NCBI RefSeq assembly: GCF_019956415.1
Contig: NZ_JAHBDK010000053.1
Span: 182,162-246,161 of the forward strand
DNA: 64,000 nt
Source of the DNA: Pseudomonas sp. GL-B-19
Lineage (GTDB): Bacteria; Pseudomonadota; Gammaproteobacteria; Pseudomonadales; Pseudomonadaceae
Direction of reading: 5' to 3'
Position numbers and translations under genes: made by a program. This document shows, piece after piece, positions 43,590 through 51,681 of the stretch. The notes below the pieces were generated by a model. The model saw nothing but the letters and a program-made list of their open reading frames with translations, was not told where the DNA came from and made no database searches. Numbering within the stretch: the stretch's first letter is position 1; each line of letters starts with the position of its first letter.

Positions 43590-44128
43590 GGTTTGCCTCC
43601 TTGTTGGTTCAGCCACGCGAGGGTGGCAGGCGATGCCTGACTCAGGGGCAGGGAGGCTTGGTGCATCGCGCCATCCCAGCCTTCCATGGTGATCCACAGT
43701 TCAGCGTCAGCCTTGGTCTTTTCCGGGATCGGCACCATGGCGCCCATGCGGTGCGGCGTGCCGAAGAAAATCACCCCGGCGGCACGCAGGCTGCGCGGTT
43801 TACCGATGTGCAGGTAAGTTGCCTTGACCTGTTCACGACAGCGCTCGCACAGCGCGGCGGTGAAGCTCTTCATGTGGCCGGCCGGCCCGTCGAGCGTGGG
43901 TGCCTCATTGCGCAGCTCGGCCAGACGCAGGCTCCACGGACCGACCTGAACCTCTCCGATTTCTCGCTCACCCAGCCCGGTGTCGCCGCGAAACAGCGCC
44001 GCATCAGCGAAGTACTTGGGCATGAACCCCAGCGGCACCAACAACAGCAGCACGTTGAGGTGGAAGCGCCATTTGAGCCAGAAGCGGCGCAGTGTCGAGC
44101 CCGGTGTTTGTTTGGCGCGCGGGCTCAT
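43586..44128 (-). CDS. fpvH: Inner-membrane protein FpvH
   Basis: 180 residues. One membrane segment near residues 22-37 (LNVLLLLVPLGFMPKYF), then a periplasmic domain carrying a CxxC pair (LCERCREQ), useful for redox or metal binding, and a closing segment rich in small residues. Translationally coupled on both sides by ATGA overlaps with fpvG and fpvJ. Equals PA2404 and acts with FpvG in iron release from pyoverdine. Confidence 0.85.
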   Translation of the reverse strand: MSPRAKQTPGSTLRRFWLKWRFHLNVLLLLVPLGFMPKYFADAALFRGDTGLGEREIGEVQVGPWSLRLAELRNEAPTLDGPAGHMKSFTAALCERCREQVKATYLHIGKPRSLRAAGVIFFGTPHRMGAMVPIPEKTKADAELWITMEGWDGAMHQASLPLSQASPATLAWLNQQGGKP

Positions 44129-45303
44129 TGGCTGACCTCCGTGGTGGCTTGCACCCGTGGCTGTTTATGGCTGCGTTTGAGGGCATTGGCCGTGGCGAGG
44201 GCGGTGCGTTTGGTCCAGATCAGCAAGCCGCTGAGGACCATCATGCTCAGGATCAATCCGAAGAAGAACCAGATCAGCTTGATCCAGATCCCGCCGAAAT
44301 CACCGGTGTGCAATGGACGCATGGACTCGGTCACCAGCTCCAGGCCGGAGCGGTCCGACAGCAGGCGCGTGGCAGCGACATCGCCGGTGTACGGGTTGAT
44401 GTCGGCCGTCTGGTACATCAGCGGATACCAACTGCGCCCGCCTACCGAGAGGTAGCTGTAGGCATTGGCGGGCAGGCTGACGAAGCTGTCTTCCAGGCCG
44501 GGAATGCGTTCCTTGGCCTGGGCAATCGCGGTTTCGAGGCTGATCGTCGGTGCTGGTGAGCCATCGGTGGTCACCGGCACACTTTCACGCGGAACCACCT
44601 GTGCCACCGGCGCGGTGGAAATCGAGACCTGGTTATCGAACATGAACGCCTGTATCAGGAACCAGGTGCTGGTGATGGAAATCACCGCAATGAACCAGAT
44701 CGACCAGATGCCACTGAGGCGATGAAAGTCGCCCCAGAAAATCCGTGCGCCGTGACGAATGCGCAGGGTCGGTCGGAAGAAGCCTTTCCAGAATTTTTTG
44801 TAGACCACCAGTCCGGTGACCAACGAGGCCAGCAACGGCAGGCTCAGGAAGGACACCAAATACCAGCCCCAGCTGTAACCGTTGGTGAACGGCACCAGCC
44901 ACCAGCCGTGCAGCGCGCGGGTAAAGGCCTTGAAATCGAAGGCCGGGGCGGTGCCCTGAATGACGCCGCTGTACGGGTTGACGTACACCGTCACCGAGCG
45001 ACCGTCGGGGTAGCTGACGCTAACGTCGAGGGCGAAGTGGGATTCGTCGGGGCGGCTGATGGACTCGACCAGCGTATCGGGTTCGGCCTGTTTGATCGCC
45101 GCGATGATCTGGTCATAGCTGAGCAGCGGCGCATCGTCCGATGGCTGGCTGGCGCGCATTTGCGGGTTGGCCAGCCAGACGATTTCCTGACTGATCACCG
45201 CCAGCGTGCCGGTAACGCAGACAATCAGCACGAAAAACCAGATCGGTAACGCCAGCCAGCTATGGACCAGAAACCAGAGTTTTGAGCGGGATTTCTTCGA
45301 CAT
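44125..45303 (-). CDS. fpvG: Ferripyoverdine reductase FpvG (PepSY-associated membrane protein)
   Basis: 392 residues from ATG 45303. PepSY_TM family with about four membrane helices: residues 11-34 (HSWLALPIWFFVLIVCVTG), about 148-172, about 197-218, and about 335-360. Histidines in HSW, LHGWW, FHRLSG and LHTGDFG may ligate haem as in related reductases. FpvG reduces ferric pyoverdine in the periplasm so that ferrous iron is freed and pyoverdine recycled. First gene of the fpvGHJK-CDEF operon; equals PA2403. Confidence 0.9.
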   Translation of the reverse strand: MSKKSRSKLWFLVHSWLALPIWFFVLIVCVTGTLAVISQEIVWLANPQMRASQPSDDAPLLSYDQIIAAIKQAEPDTLVESISRPDESHFALDVSVSYPDGRSVTVYVNPYSGVIQGTAPAFDFKAFTRALHGWWLVPFTNGYSWGWYLVSFLSLPLLASLVTGLVVYKKFWKGFFRPTLRIRHGARIFWGDFHRLSGIWSIWFIAVISITSTWFLIQAFMFDNQVSISTAPVAQVVPRESVPVTTDGSPAPTISLETAIAQAKERIPGLEDSFVSLPANAYSYLSVGGRSWYPLMYQTADINPYTGDVAATRLLSDRSGLELVTESMRPLHTGDFGGIWIKLIWFFFGLILSMMVLSGLLIWTKRTALATANALKRSHKQPRVQATTEVSQ

Positions 45304-45518
45304 GATTGAAGGTCTTGTATCGATGAGAGGGCCTCTGCTGCGGGCTTCCCAGCGTTGAGGTCCATGAAAAGGCCGGCGATGGCTGTGCGTGCGCACGCCG
45401 ACTGCATCTCTATAAGACGGATGAGGATCGGAAATCCCGAAGGGGGAGATGAAAGTAAATGTTTCTTATTGGCGGGTAGTTGTTACAGGAGGGGATTTGC
45501 GGTGTTGGGGATGGCCCC

Positions 45519-45595
45519 TTCGCGAGCAGGCTCGCTCCCACAATGGATCTTTGGTGTGGCATAGATCCCCTGTAGGAGTGAGCCTGCTCGCGATG
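45519..45595. repeat. REP pair upstream of the fpv operon
   Basis: TTCGCGAGCAGGCTCGCTCCCAC and the inverted TAGGAGTGAGCCTGCTCGCGA, about 30 bases apart, between fpvG and the VOC gene. Confidence 0.88.
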
Positions 45596-45619
45596 AGGCC
45601 CGATCAGGCGACAAAGATG

Positions 45620-46078
45620 TCAACCCTGCTGAAACATCTCCATGGCCCGCTGCTCAATCTGCGCTTGAGTCAAATCCTCCTTGCGCGTGGCCAGAAACCA
45701 CAAGTGCCCATACGGATCCTTCAACGTTCCGGAACGATCACCGTAAAACTGATCCTTGACCTCGGACACTATCGTGCCGCCCGCCGCAATCGCTTGTTTA
45801 TAAGACTTGTCCACATCCGTCACATACAGATGCAGGCCCACCGACGGTGACTTGTCAGGATTGCTCAACGGCCCCTGATCACACGGCGTGCCGAGCATGA
45901 TCGGGCAGTCGCCGATCCTCAGTTCGGCATGCCCGATACCGCCGTCCGGCATGGCCAGGCGCATGACTTCGATGGCGCCAAAGGCCTTCTTGTAGAACTC
46001 GATCGCTTCAGCCGCTTTTTGAATGCCCAGATACGGGGTGATGCTGTGATAACCCTCTGGAATGGGTTTGACGCTCAT
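45620..46078 (-). CDS. VOC-superfamily protein, PhnB-like
   Basis: 152 residues from ATG 46078. It starts with the PhnB pattern ITPYLGIQKAAEAIEFYKKA, has the inner repeat ending in HLYVTDVDKSYKQAI, and closes with YGDRSGTLKDPYGHLWFLAT, the usual signature of glyoxalase/bleomycin-resistance fold proteins. The likely metal-position residues are few, so catalysis is uncertain. Single gene, divergent from the sfnB operon; no specific function can be assigned. Confidence 0.85.
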   Translation of the reverse strand: MSVKPIPEGYHSITPYLGIQKAAEAIEFYKKAFGAIEVMRLAMPDGGIGHAELRIGDCPIMLGTPCDQGPLSNPDKSPSVGLHLYVTDVDKSYKQAIAAGGTIVSEVKDQFYGDRSGTLKDPYGHLWFLATRKEDLTQAQIEQRAMEMFQQG

Positions 46079-46291
46079 GATGAATCTCCCTGTTTGTTGT
46101 TGTGGGTGAATAGGTGTCCTGTGCCGATTTCCGGCCGGATAAATATAGGTCAGCGTTTTGTTGGCTACCGAACGCCCGACGAGCTGCAACGCTGTTCAGC
46201 CAACAACAGCGCAGCAACAAATTGCTCTGCTGCGTCATGCCAGAACCTGAAAAACTCCCTTCAACTGCCCGAAAACATTAGCGCTGGACCT

Positions 46292-46307
46292 CGGCACAGA
46301 AGCTGCA
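46292..46307 (+). promoter_or_regulatory. Sigma-54 (-24/-12) promoter of the sfnB operon
   Basis: CGGCAC, five bases, CTGCA: GG and GC are exactly ten bases apart and the sequence closely follows TGGCAC-N5-TTGCA. It ends 35 bases before the sfnB start. SfnR, encoded nearby, is a sigma-54 activator. Confidence 0.7.
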
Positions 46308-46342
46308 ATGGCTCTGCTAAACACTGCTGCCCGGAACCTCAC

Positions 46343-47557
46343 ATGCCTGAATCTGCCGTTTATCCGATCAACCCACCGGCCGCCCATCGAATTGCCGACG
46401 AAGCCGAAGCCTTGCGCGTTGCCGAGCGTGTCGCTGCTGTATTGCTGGAGCAGGACGCCGAACGCGACCGCACGCGCCAGGTGCCCGCCGAGATCGTCGA
46501 TCTGTATTCCAACAGTGGGTTATGGGGCATTAGCGTGCCTCGAGAACTTGGGGGGGCGCAGGTGTCTTACGCCGTGCTGGCGCAGGTCATCGCGATCATC
46601 TCGGCCGCCGATCCGTCGTTGGGGCAGATCCCGCAAAACCACCATTGCCTGCTCGAAGACATCCGCCTGCAAGGCACGCCCGAACAACAGGCACACTTCT
46701 TCGAACTGGCACTGCAAGGCCATCGCTTTGCCAATGCCTTGTCAGAAACCGGCGGCAAAAATGTGCAGGACATCCAGGCGACGATTCGCCGCTATGGCGA
46801 CGGCCATGTGATCAACGGGCGCAAGGGTTACTGCACCGGTTCGCTCTACGCCCACTGGCTCGCGGTGTTGGCGCTGGATGAGGAACAAAAGGGCCAATTG
46901 GCATTCGTTGAGCGCGGGACCCAAGGGCTGGTGATCGTCGACGACTGGGACAGCATCGGCCAGCGCACCACGTCCAGTGGCACCGTGCTCGCCGAGGACT
47001 TGCACGTCTCGGCGTTCAATCTGTTCCCGACTTACCGTTCCTATGAAACGCCAACGCTGGCCGGCCCCTTCGCGCAATTGACCACTGCGGCCATCGACGC
47101 CGGCATCGCCCGTGCGGCGCTGCGCGACACCATCGCCTTCGTCCAGCAATTCGCTCGGCCGTGGATCGATGCCGGCGTGGAAAAGGCCAGTGAAGATCCG
47201 CTGACCATCATCCAGATTGGTGGCCTGGAGATTCGCCTGGAAGCCGCCGAAGCCTTGCTGGAACGGGCAGGACGAGCGCTGGATGCGGCGCGTCCGGCAC
47301 CCGATGAAGACAATGTCGCCCAAGCCTCCCTCGCAGTGGCCAAGGCCAAAGTGCTGACCACTGAAATTGCGATCGAAGCCAGTAACAAACTGTTCGAACT
47401 CGGCGGCACCCGCTCAACCCTGAGGAAGCACAACTTCGACCGCCACTGGCGCAACGCCCGGGTTCATACGCTGCACGACCCGGTGCGCTGGAAATACCAC
47501 GTTATCGGCAACTGGCTGCTCAACGGCGTGAAACCGCCACGCCACGACTGGTCGTGA
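46343..47557 (+). CDS. sfnB: Acyl-CoA dehydrogenase-like sulfur acquisition monooxygenase SfnB
   Basis: 404 residues from ATG 46343. Acyl-CoA dehydrogenase fold of the flavin-dependent monooxygenase (DszC/SfnB) group: YSNSGLWGISVPRELGG, IPQNHHCLLEDIRLQG, INGRKGYCTGSLYAHW, SIGQRTTSSGTV, FELGGTRSTLRKHNFDRHWR. SfnB in P. putida is needed for growth on dimethyl sulfone. It belongs to the sulfate-starvation response and leads an operon with a methionine-type permease three bases downstream. Confidence 0.85.
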   Translation: MPESAVYPINPPAAHRIADEAEALRVAERVAAVLLEQDAERDRTRQVPAEIVDLYSNSGLWGISVPRELGGAQVSYAVLAQVIAIISAADPSLGQIPQNHHCLLEDIRLQGTPEQQAHFFELALQGHRFANALSETGGKNVQDIQATIRRYGDGHVINGRKGYCTGSLYAHWLAVLALDEEQKGQLAFVERGTQGLVIVDDWDSIGQRTTSSGTVLAEDLHVSAFNLFPTYRSYETPTLAGPFAQLTTAAIDAGIARAALRDTIAFVQQFARPWIDAGVEKASEDPLTIIQIGGLEIRLEAAEALLERAGRALDAARPAPDEDNVAQASLAVAKAKVLTTEIAIEASNKLFELGGTRSTLRKHNFDRHWRNARVHTLHDPVRWKYHVIGNWLLNGVKPPRHDWS

Positions 47558-47560
47558 TCC

Positions 47561-48226
47561 ATGGCCGAGTTGCTGAAACATATCTATTGGGCCGACATCG
47601 CCCAGGCCTGTCTCGACACGCTGAGCATGCTCGGCGCTGCACTGGGGTTTACCGTGCTGCTGGGGCTGCCGCTGGGCGTGGTGTTGTTCCTCACCGGCAA
47701 GCGCCAGTTGCATGAGGCGGTCGGCGTTTACCGCGTGCTGTCGGTGATCGTAAACATGCTGCGCTCGCTGCCGTTCATCATTTTGCTGATCGTGCTGATT
47801 CCTCTGACCACGCTGCTGGTCGGCACCTCGCTTGGCGTGCCGGGGACCATTCCACCGCTGGTGGTTGGCTGTACGCCGTTCTTCGCGCGGCTGGTGGAAA
47901 CCGCGTTGCGCGAAGTGGATCGCGGGGTCGTGGAAGCGACCCAGGCCATGGGCGCGAATACGTGGCAGATCATCCGCCACACCTTGTTGCCCGAGGCGCG
48001 GGGAGGGTTGTTGGCGGCGGTCACGGTGACCGCGATTGTGCTGGTCGATTACACGGCGATGGCCGGTGTGATCGGCGGCGGCGGACTGGGCGACCTGGCG
48101 ATCCGCTACGGCTACCAGCGTTTTCAGACGGACGTCATGGTGGTCACGGTGGTGCTGTTGCTGATCCTGGTTCAGGCCCTGCAAATGACCGGCGACCGGC
48201 TGGTGGCGCGTTACAGCCGACGATAA
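47561..48226 (+). CDS. MetI-like ABC transporter permease
   Basis: 221 residues with about five membrane segments. The EAA loop MGANTWQIIRHTLLPEARGG is intact and typical of MetI permeases of the D-methionine/MUT transporter group, as are LRSLPFIILLIVLIPLT and YTAMAGVIGGGGLGDLAIRYGY. It would form the membrane channel for the binding protein encoded 88 bases downstream. No ATPase gene (metN) is found in the vicinity. Likely substrates are methionine or a related organosulfur compound. Confidence 0.88.
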   Translation: MAELLKHIYWADIAQACLDTLSMLGAALGFTVLLGLPLGVVLFLTGKRQLHEAVGVYRVLSVIVNMLRSLPFIILLIVLIPLTTLLVGTSLGVPGTIPPLVVGCTPFFARLVETALREVDRGVVEATQAMGANTWQIIRHTLLPEARGGLLAAVTVTAIVLVDYTAMAGVIGGGGLGDLAIRYGYQRFQTDVMVVTVVLLLILVQALQMTGDRLVARYSRR

Positions 48227-48314
48227 AAATTCGATCCCGTTTTTTATTCAAAAGAACACCATCAGGCCTCACGTCCACCTTACGACGGCCACTCAATCTG
48301 CCTAGGAGCACCAC

Positions 48315-49085
48315 ATGAAAAAGACCCTGGCCATTCTGGCTGCCTTAGTGTCGTTGAGCGTTCACGCCAACGAAAAACTCATCGTCGGCGCGACCCCGGT
48401 GCCGCACGCGGAAATCCTCGAATTCGTCAAACCGACCCTGGCCAAGGAAGGCGTGGACCTGGACATCAAAGTCTTCACCGACTTTATCCAGCCCAATCAG
48501 CAGTTGGCGTTGAAGAACCTCGACGCCAACTATTACCAGTACCGGCCGTTCCTCAAGGACTACAACAAAACCCGCCACACCGACCTGGTACCGGTAGTCG
48601 GCGTGCACATTGAACCGTTTGGAGCCTACTCGACCAAGATCAAAAACATCGCCGAGCTGAAAGACGGCGCCACCGTGTCGATCCCCAACGACCCGGTGAA
48701 CACCGGCCGCGCGCTGGTGCTGTTGCACGAAGCCGGACTGATCAAACTCAAGGACCCGAGCAACACCCTGGCGACTCAACGGGACATCATCGACAACCCC
48801 AAACACCTGAAAATTCGTGAACTGGAAGGTGCGTTACTGGCGCGCTCGGTGAGTCAGGTCGACCTGGCGTTTGTCTTCGCCAACTACGCCCTGGAAGCGG
48901 GGATCGACACCAACAGCGCATTGATCGTCGAGAAGGGCAAGAGCCTGTACATCGAGTTTCTGGTGGCGCGACCGGACAACATCAATGATCCCGGTTTGCA
49001 GAAACTGGCCAAGGCGTTGAATTCGGATGAGGTTCGGCAGTTCATCTTGACCCGCTATAAGGGGCAGATCGCGCCGGGGTTCTAA
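48315..49085 (+). CDS. MetQ/NlpA-family periplasmic binding protein
   Basis: 256 residues. Signal peptide about 1-18 (LAILAALVSLSVHAN) without a lipobox Cys, so it is probably a soluble periplasmic protein rather than a lipoprotein as in E. coli MetQ. NlpA family features: KLIVGATPVPHAEILE, NLDANYYQYRPFLKDYNKT, PNDPVNTGRALVLL, ARSVSQVDLAFVFANYALEAG. It likely binds methionine or another sulfur source for the MetI-like permease and belongs to the sfnB operon. Confidence 0.88.
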   Translation: MKKTLAILAALVSLSVHANEKLIVGATPVPHAEILEFVKPTLAKEGVDLDIKVFTDFIQPNQQLALKNLDANYYQYRPFLKDYNKTRHTDLVPVVGVHIEPFGAYSTKIKNIAELKDGATVSIPNDPVNTGRALVLLHEAGLIKLKDPSNTLATQRDIIDNPKHLKIRELEGALLARSVSQVDLAFVFANYALEAGIDTNSALIVEKGKSLYIEFLVARPDNINDPGLQKLAKALNSDEVRQFILTRYKGQIAPGF

Positions 49086-49108
49086 AACTTCATTGGTTGT
49101 CAGTACGC

Positions 49109-49174
49109 TTTCGCGAGCAGGCTCGCTCCCACAAGGTCACCGCTGTACCTGTGGGAGCGAGCCTGCTCGCGAAG
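49109..49174. repeat. REP pair after the metQ-like gene
   Basis: TTCGCGAGCAGGCTCGCTCCCACA and inverted TGTGGGAGCGAGCCTGCTCGCGAA, 19 bases apart, between two convergent transcription units. Confidence 0.9.
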
Positions 49175-49230
49175 GTCGTACCGCTATTTCTGATCTGCAT
49201 TTGATTCCAGCAGCTACGCCCCGCCGTGGG

Positions 49231-50334
49231 CTAAATCGACAAATGCATCACGCGCTCGCCCTGAACATTTTCCATCACCCGGCGCTTGTTCACGGCCAGC
49301 TCGCCGATTTTGATCAGCCGCGTGCGGGTCACGTTACGGCTCAGGCCCAACAGGGCGGCGGTGTGGACCTGGTTGTAATGGCAGAAGCGATAGGCCGCGC
49401 GCAACAATGCGTCTTCGACTTTTTCATGCAGCGCACCGGCCTGTTCTGCGAAGAGTTTCTGAAAGGCTCGATCCAGCAGGGCTTCCGGTGAATCGTCGAT
49501 GTTGGCGTGGTAATCGTCCTGGCGCTCGATGCGCATGTTGGACAGGCGCAGGTCATCGCGTTCGATCACGCCGTTACGGCAGATCAGCAGCGTGTGGTGA
49601 ATGACGTTTTCCAGTTCGCGGATGTTGCCCGGCCAACTGTAGCTGCGCAGTTTCAGTTCGGCGTCTTTGCTAATGGTGATGCTGCCGTAACCCAGGCGCT
49701 GACTGTAGGTTTCGACGAAATGACGGGTCAGTGGCAGGATGTCGCCGGGACGCTCGCGCAAGGGGCTCAGCTCCAGGCTGACCACGTCGAGACGGTAATA
49801 AAGGTCTTCGCGAAAATGCCCGGCGTTGATGGCTTTTTCCAATTGCACATTGGTCGCGGCCAGTACGCGCACGTCGATGGGAATGCTCTTGCGCGAGCCG
49901 AGCCGGACCACTTCTCGCTCCTGCAACACGCGCAGTAACTTGACCTGAATCGCCATCGGCAGATCACCGATTTCATCGAGGAACAGCGTGCCGCCATCGG
50001 CTTCCTCAAACCAGCCGGCCTTGGCGCTCAACGCGCCGGTGAAGGCGCCTTTTTCGTGGCCGAACAGTTCAGCCTCGACCAGCGATTCGGAGAACGCGCC
50101 GCAGTTCACTGCTACGAACGGCCGATTGCGCCTGCCGCTGAGGTTGTGGATGTGCCGCGCCACCAACTCCTTGCCGGTGCCGGTTTCGCCGATGATCAGC
50201 ACGCTGGCTTCACTGGGCGCGACTTGTTGCAGATGGGCGAGCAAGGCCTGGGATTTCGGGTCCTCGAATACCTGCGCCGTGGCGCGGATCGAAGTGGCCA
50301 GCGCGGGCGAGGGCGGTAAGGTCAGCAGTTGCAT
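49231..50334 (-). CDS. sfnR: Sigma-54-dependent transcriptional activator SfnR
   Basis: 367 residues. It has almost no N-terminal regulatory domain and starts with the AAA+ module: Walker A GETGTGKE (49-56), sigma-54 contact loop GAFTGA (96-101), Walker B GGTLFLDE (114-121), arginine finger region in FREDLYYRLDVV and sensor WPGNIRELENV. A Fis-type helix-turn-helix lies at the C-terminus (HTAALLGLSRNVTRTRLI). SfnR activates sulfone/sulfonate use when sulfate is scarce; lacking a sensor domain, it is controlled by its own expression level, probably via CysB. It lies 24 bases after msuC. Confidence 0.88.
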   Translation of the reverse strand: MQLLTLPPSPALATSIRATAQVFEDPKSQALLAHLQQVAPSEASVLIIGETGTGKELVARHIHNLSGRRNRPFVAVNCGAFSESLVEAELFGHEKGAFTGALSAKAGWFEEADGGTLFLDEIGDLPMAIQVKLLRVLQEREVVRLGSRKSIPIDVRVLAATNVQLEKAINAGHFREDLYYRLDVVSLELSPLRERPGDILPLTRHFVETYSQRLGYGSITISKDAELKLRSYSWPGNIRELENVIHHTLLICRNGVIERDDLRLSNMRIERQDDYHANIDDSPEALLDRAFQKLFAEQAGALHEKVEDALLRAAYRFCHYNQVHTAALLGLSRNVTRTRLIKIGELAVNKRRVMENVQGERVMHLSI

Positions 50335-50358
50335 GGGAATCGCTCCATGAAGAGAAGG

Positions 50359-51546
50359 CTATGAATAGAAAGTCGGAATCGGCAGGGCCTGGTTCAGCGC
50401 CCAGTCACCCAGTTCATGGAGTTTGTAATCCACCGGGTCGTGCAGGGTTTGCGTGCGCAAGTTCCGCCAGTGGCGGTCCAGTCGCAGGGAGGCGTGAGTC
50501 GAGCGCGCGCCGGTCACTTCGAACAGCCGGCTACACAGATCCAGGCCGTTGCGCGTGGCGGCGACCTTCGCGGTCGCGATGGCCGTGGCCAGATGCCCAC
50601 GTTCTTCGGCGCTGAGATTCGGGCCTTTCGCCCAAGCCTTGTCGAGCAGTTCGGCGGCGCGTTCCACCAGCAATCGAACGCCTTCGAGAGCGACCCAGAA
50701 TTCGCCGTAATGGCCGAGTAAATAAGGGTCCTGACGCACATCCTGAACAGTGGATTTGTGCCATGGCCGGGTTTCGGTGAGCGTGTACTGCCGCGCTTCT
50801 TCGAAGGCGCCTTCGGCGATGCCGAGGAACATGTGGGTGAACGTCAATTGCGCAATCAACGGCCGCAGGCAAGCAAATGGTGTGCTCAACGGGCCTGGAT
50901 CGAGCAGCAATTCCGACTCTTCGACCCGCACCCGTTCGAACGTGGCGCTGCCGCTGTCGGTCTGGCGCTGGCCCATGTTGTTCCAGTCGTTGTGCAAGGT
51001 GATGCCACTGCGACCGCTGGGAATCGCGGCGATCAACAGCTTGCCGCCGGCGCTTTCATCGACGGCGGAGGCGATCAGCATCTGCGAATCGCTGGCGCCG
51101 GAGCAGAAGCTTTTCTTGCCGGAAAACTCACGCCAGCCACCGAGGTTTTTCACTACCGTGCGGGTGTCCAGCGGGTTGAGGGCGTTGCCCCAGAACCAGT
51201 TCTTGCGCGCAGTCTGTTCGAACCAGGGCTGCCATTGTTCAGGTTTGGCGAACAGACGCACGGTGGCGAGCATCAAGTGATGAAAGCCGAAGACATGCGC
51301 AATCGAGCTGTCGACCTTGGCGAACTCACGCACGATGGTCAGGGTTTCAGTCCAGCTGGCGCCGAGGCCGCCGTACTGAACGGGAATGCTTAAGCCCAGC
51401 AGCCCGCTGTGGCGCAAGGCGTCACGTTCAACCTTGGGCGTACCGCCGCGCTCGTCGCGCTCGACGGCGGTCAGGGCAAACCCGGCGGCCAGTTGGCGGG
51501 CGGTTTGCAAAGGGGATAACAGAGTGCTGTGTGGCTTGGCGGTCAC
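50359..51546 (-). CDS. msuC: Flavin-dependent methanesulfinate monooxygenase MsuC (acyl-CoA dehydrogenase fold)
   Basis: 395 residues from GTG 51546, chosen because AGGAG lies seven bases upstream; an ATG five codons earlier (51561) would include that site. Features of the DszC/SfnC group: LLGLSIPVQYGGLGASW, FGFHHLMLATVRLF, FSGKKSFCSGASDSQ, MGQRQTDSGSATF, TGARSTHASLRLDRHWRNLR. MsuC oxidises methanesulfinate to methanesulfonate with FMNH2. It lies between msuD (across a REP pair) and sfnR. SfnC of the P. putida sfnECR operon is the alternative name. Confidence 0.82.
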   Translation of the reverse strand: MTAKPHSTLLSPLQTARQLAAGFALTAVERDERGGTPKVERDALRHSGLLGLSIPVQYGGLGASWTETLTIVREFAKVDSSIAHVFGFHHLMLATVRLFAKPEQWQPWFEQTARKNWFWGNALNPLDTRTVVKNLGGWREFSGKKSFCSGASDSQMLIASAVDESAGGKLLIAAIPSGRSGITLHNDWNNMGQRQTDSGSATFERVRVEESELLLDPGPLSTPFACLRPLIAQLTFTHMFLGIAEGAFEEARQYTLTETRPWHKSTVQDVRQDPYLLGHYGEFWVALEGVRLLVERAAELLDKAWAKGPNLSAEERGHLATAIATAKVAATRNGLDLCSRLFEVTGARSTHASLRLDRHWRNLRTQTLHDPVDYKLHELGDWALNQALPIPTFYS

Positions 51547-51577
51547 GCGGGGGCTCCTCATAAAATCGACACAAATC

Positions 51578-51672
51578 CCCTGTGGGAGCGAGCCTGCTCG
51601 CGAAGGGGGCGGAACATTCAACATCAATGTCGACTGTCTGGACGCCTTCGCGAGGAGGCTCGCTCCCACAAG
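51578..51672. repeat. REP pair between msuD and msuC
   Basis: CTGTGGGAGCGAGCCTGCTCGCGAA and inverted TTCGCGAGGAGGCTCGCTCCCACA (one mismatch in the core) separate msuD from msuC inside the operon and could set different levels of the two proteins. Confidence 0.9.
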
Positions 51673-51681
51673 GGTTGTTCG

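Noticed and set aside
45304..45480. Possible Fur or PvdS box upstream of fpvG
   Set aside because: An AT-rich patch near 45460-45478 only loosely resembles a Fur box and no ACG-N16-ATTTA was found on the plus strand.
45929..46342. Open frame continuing 138 codons upstream of sfnB
   Set aside because: It overlaps the VOC gene antisense and has no ribosome site; the sigma-54 promoter and ATG 46343 fit sfnB better.
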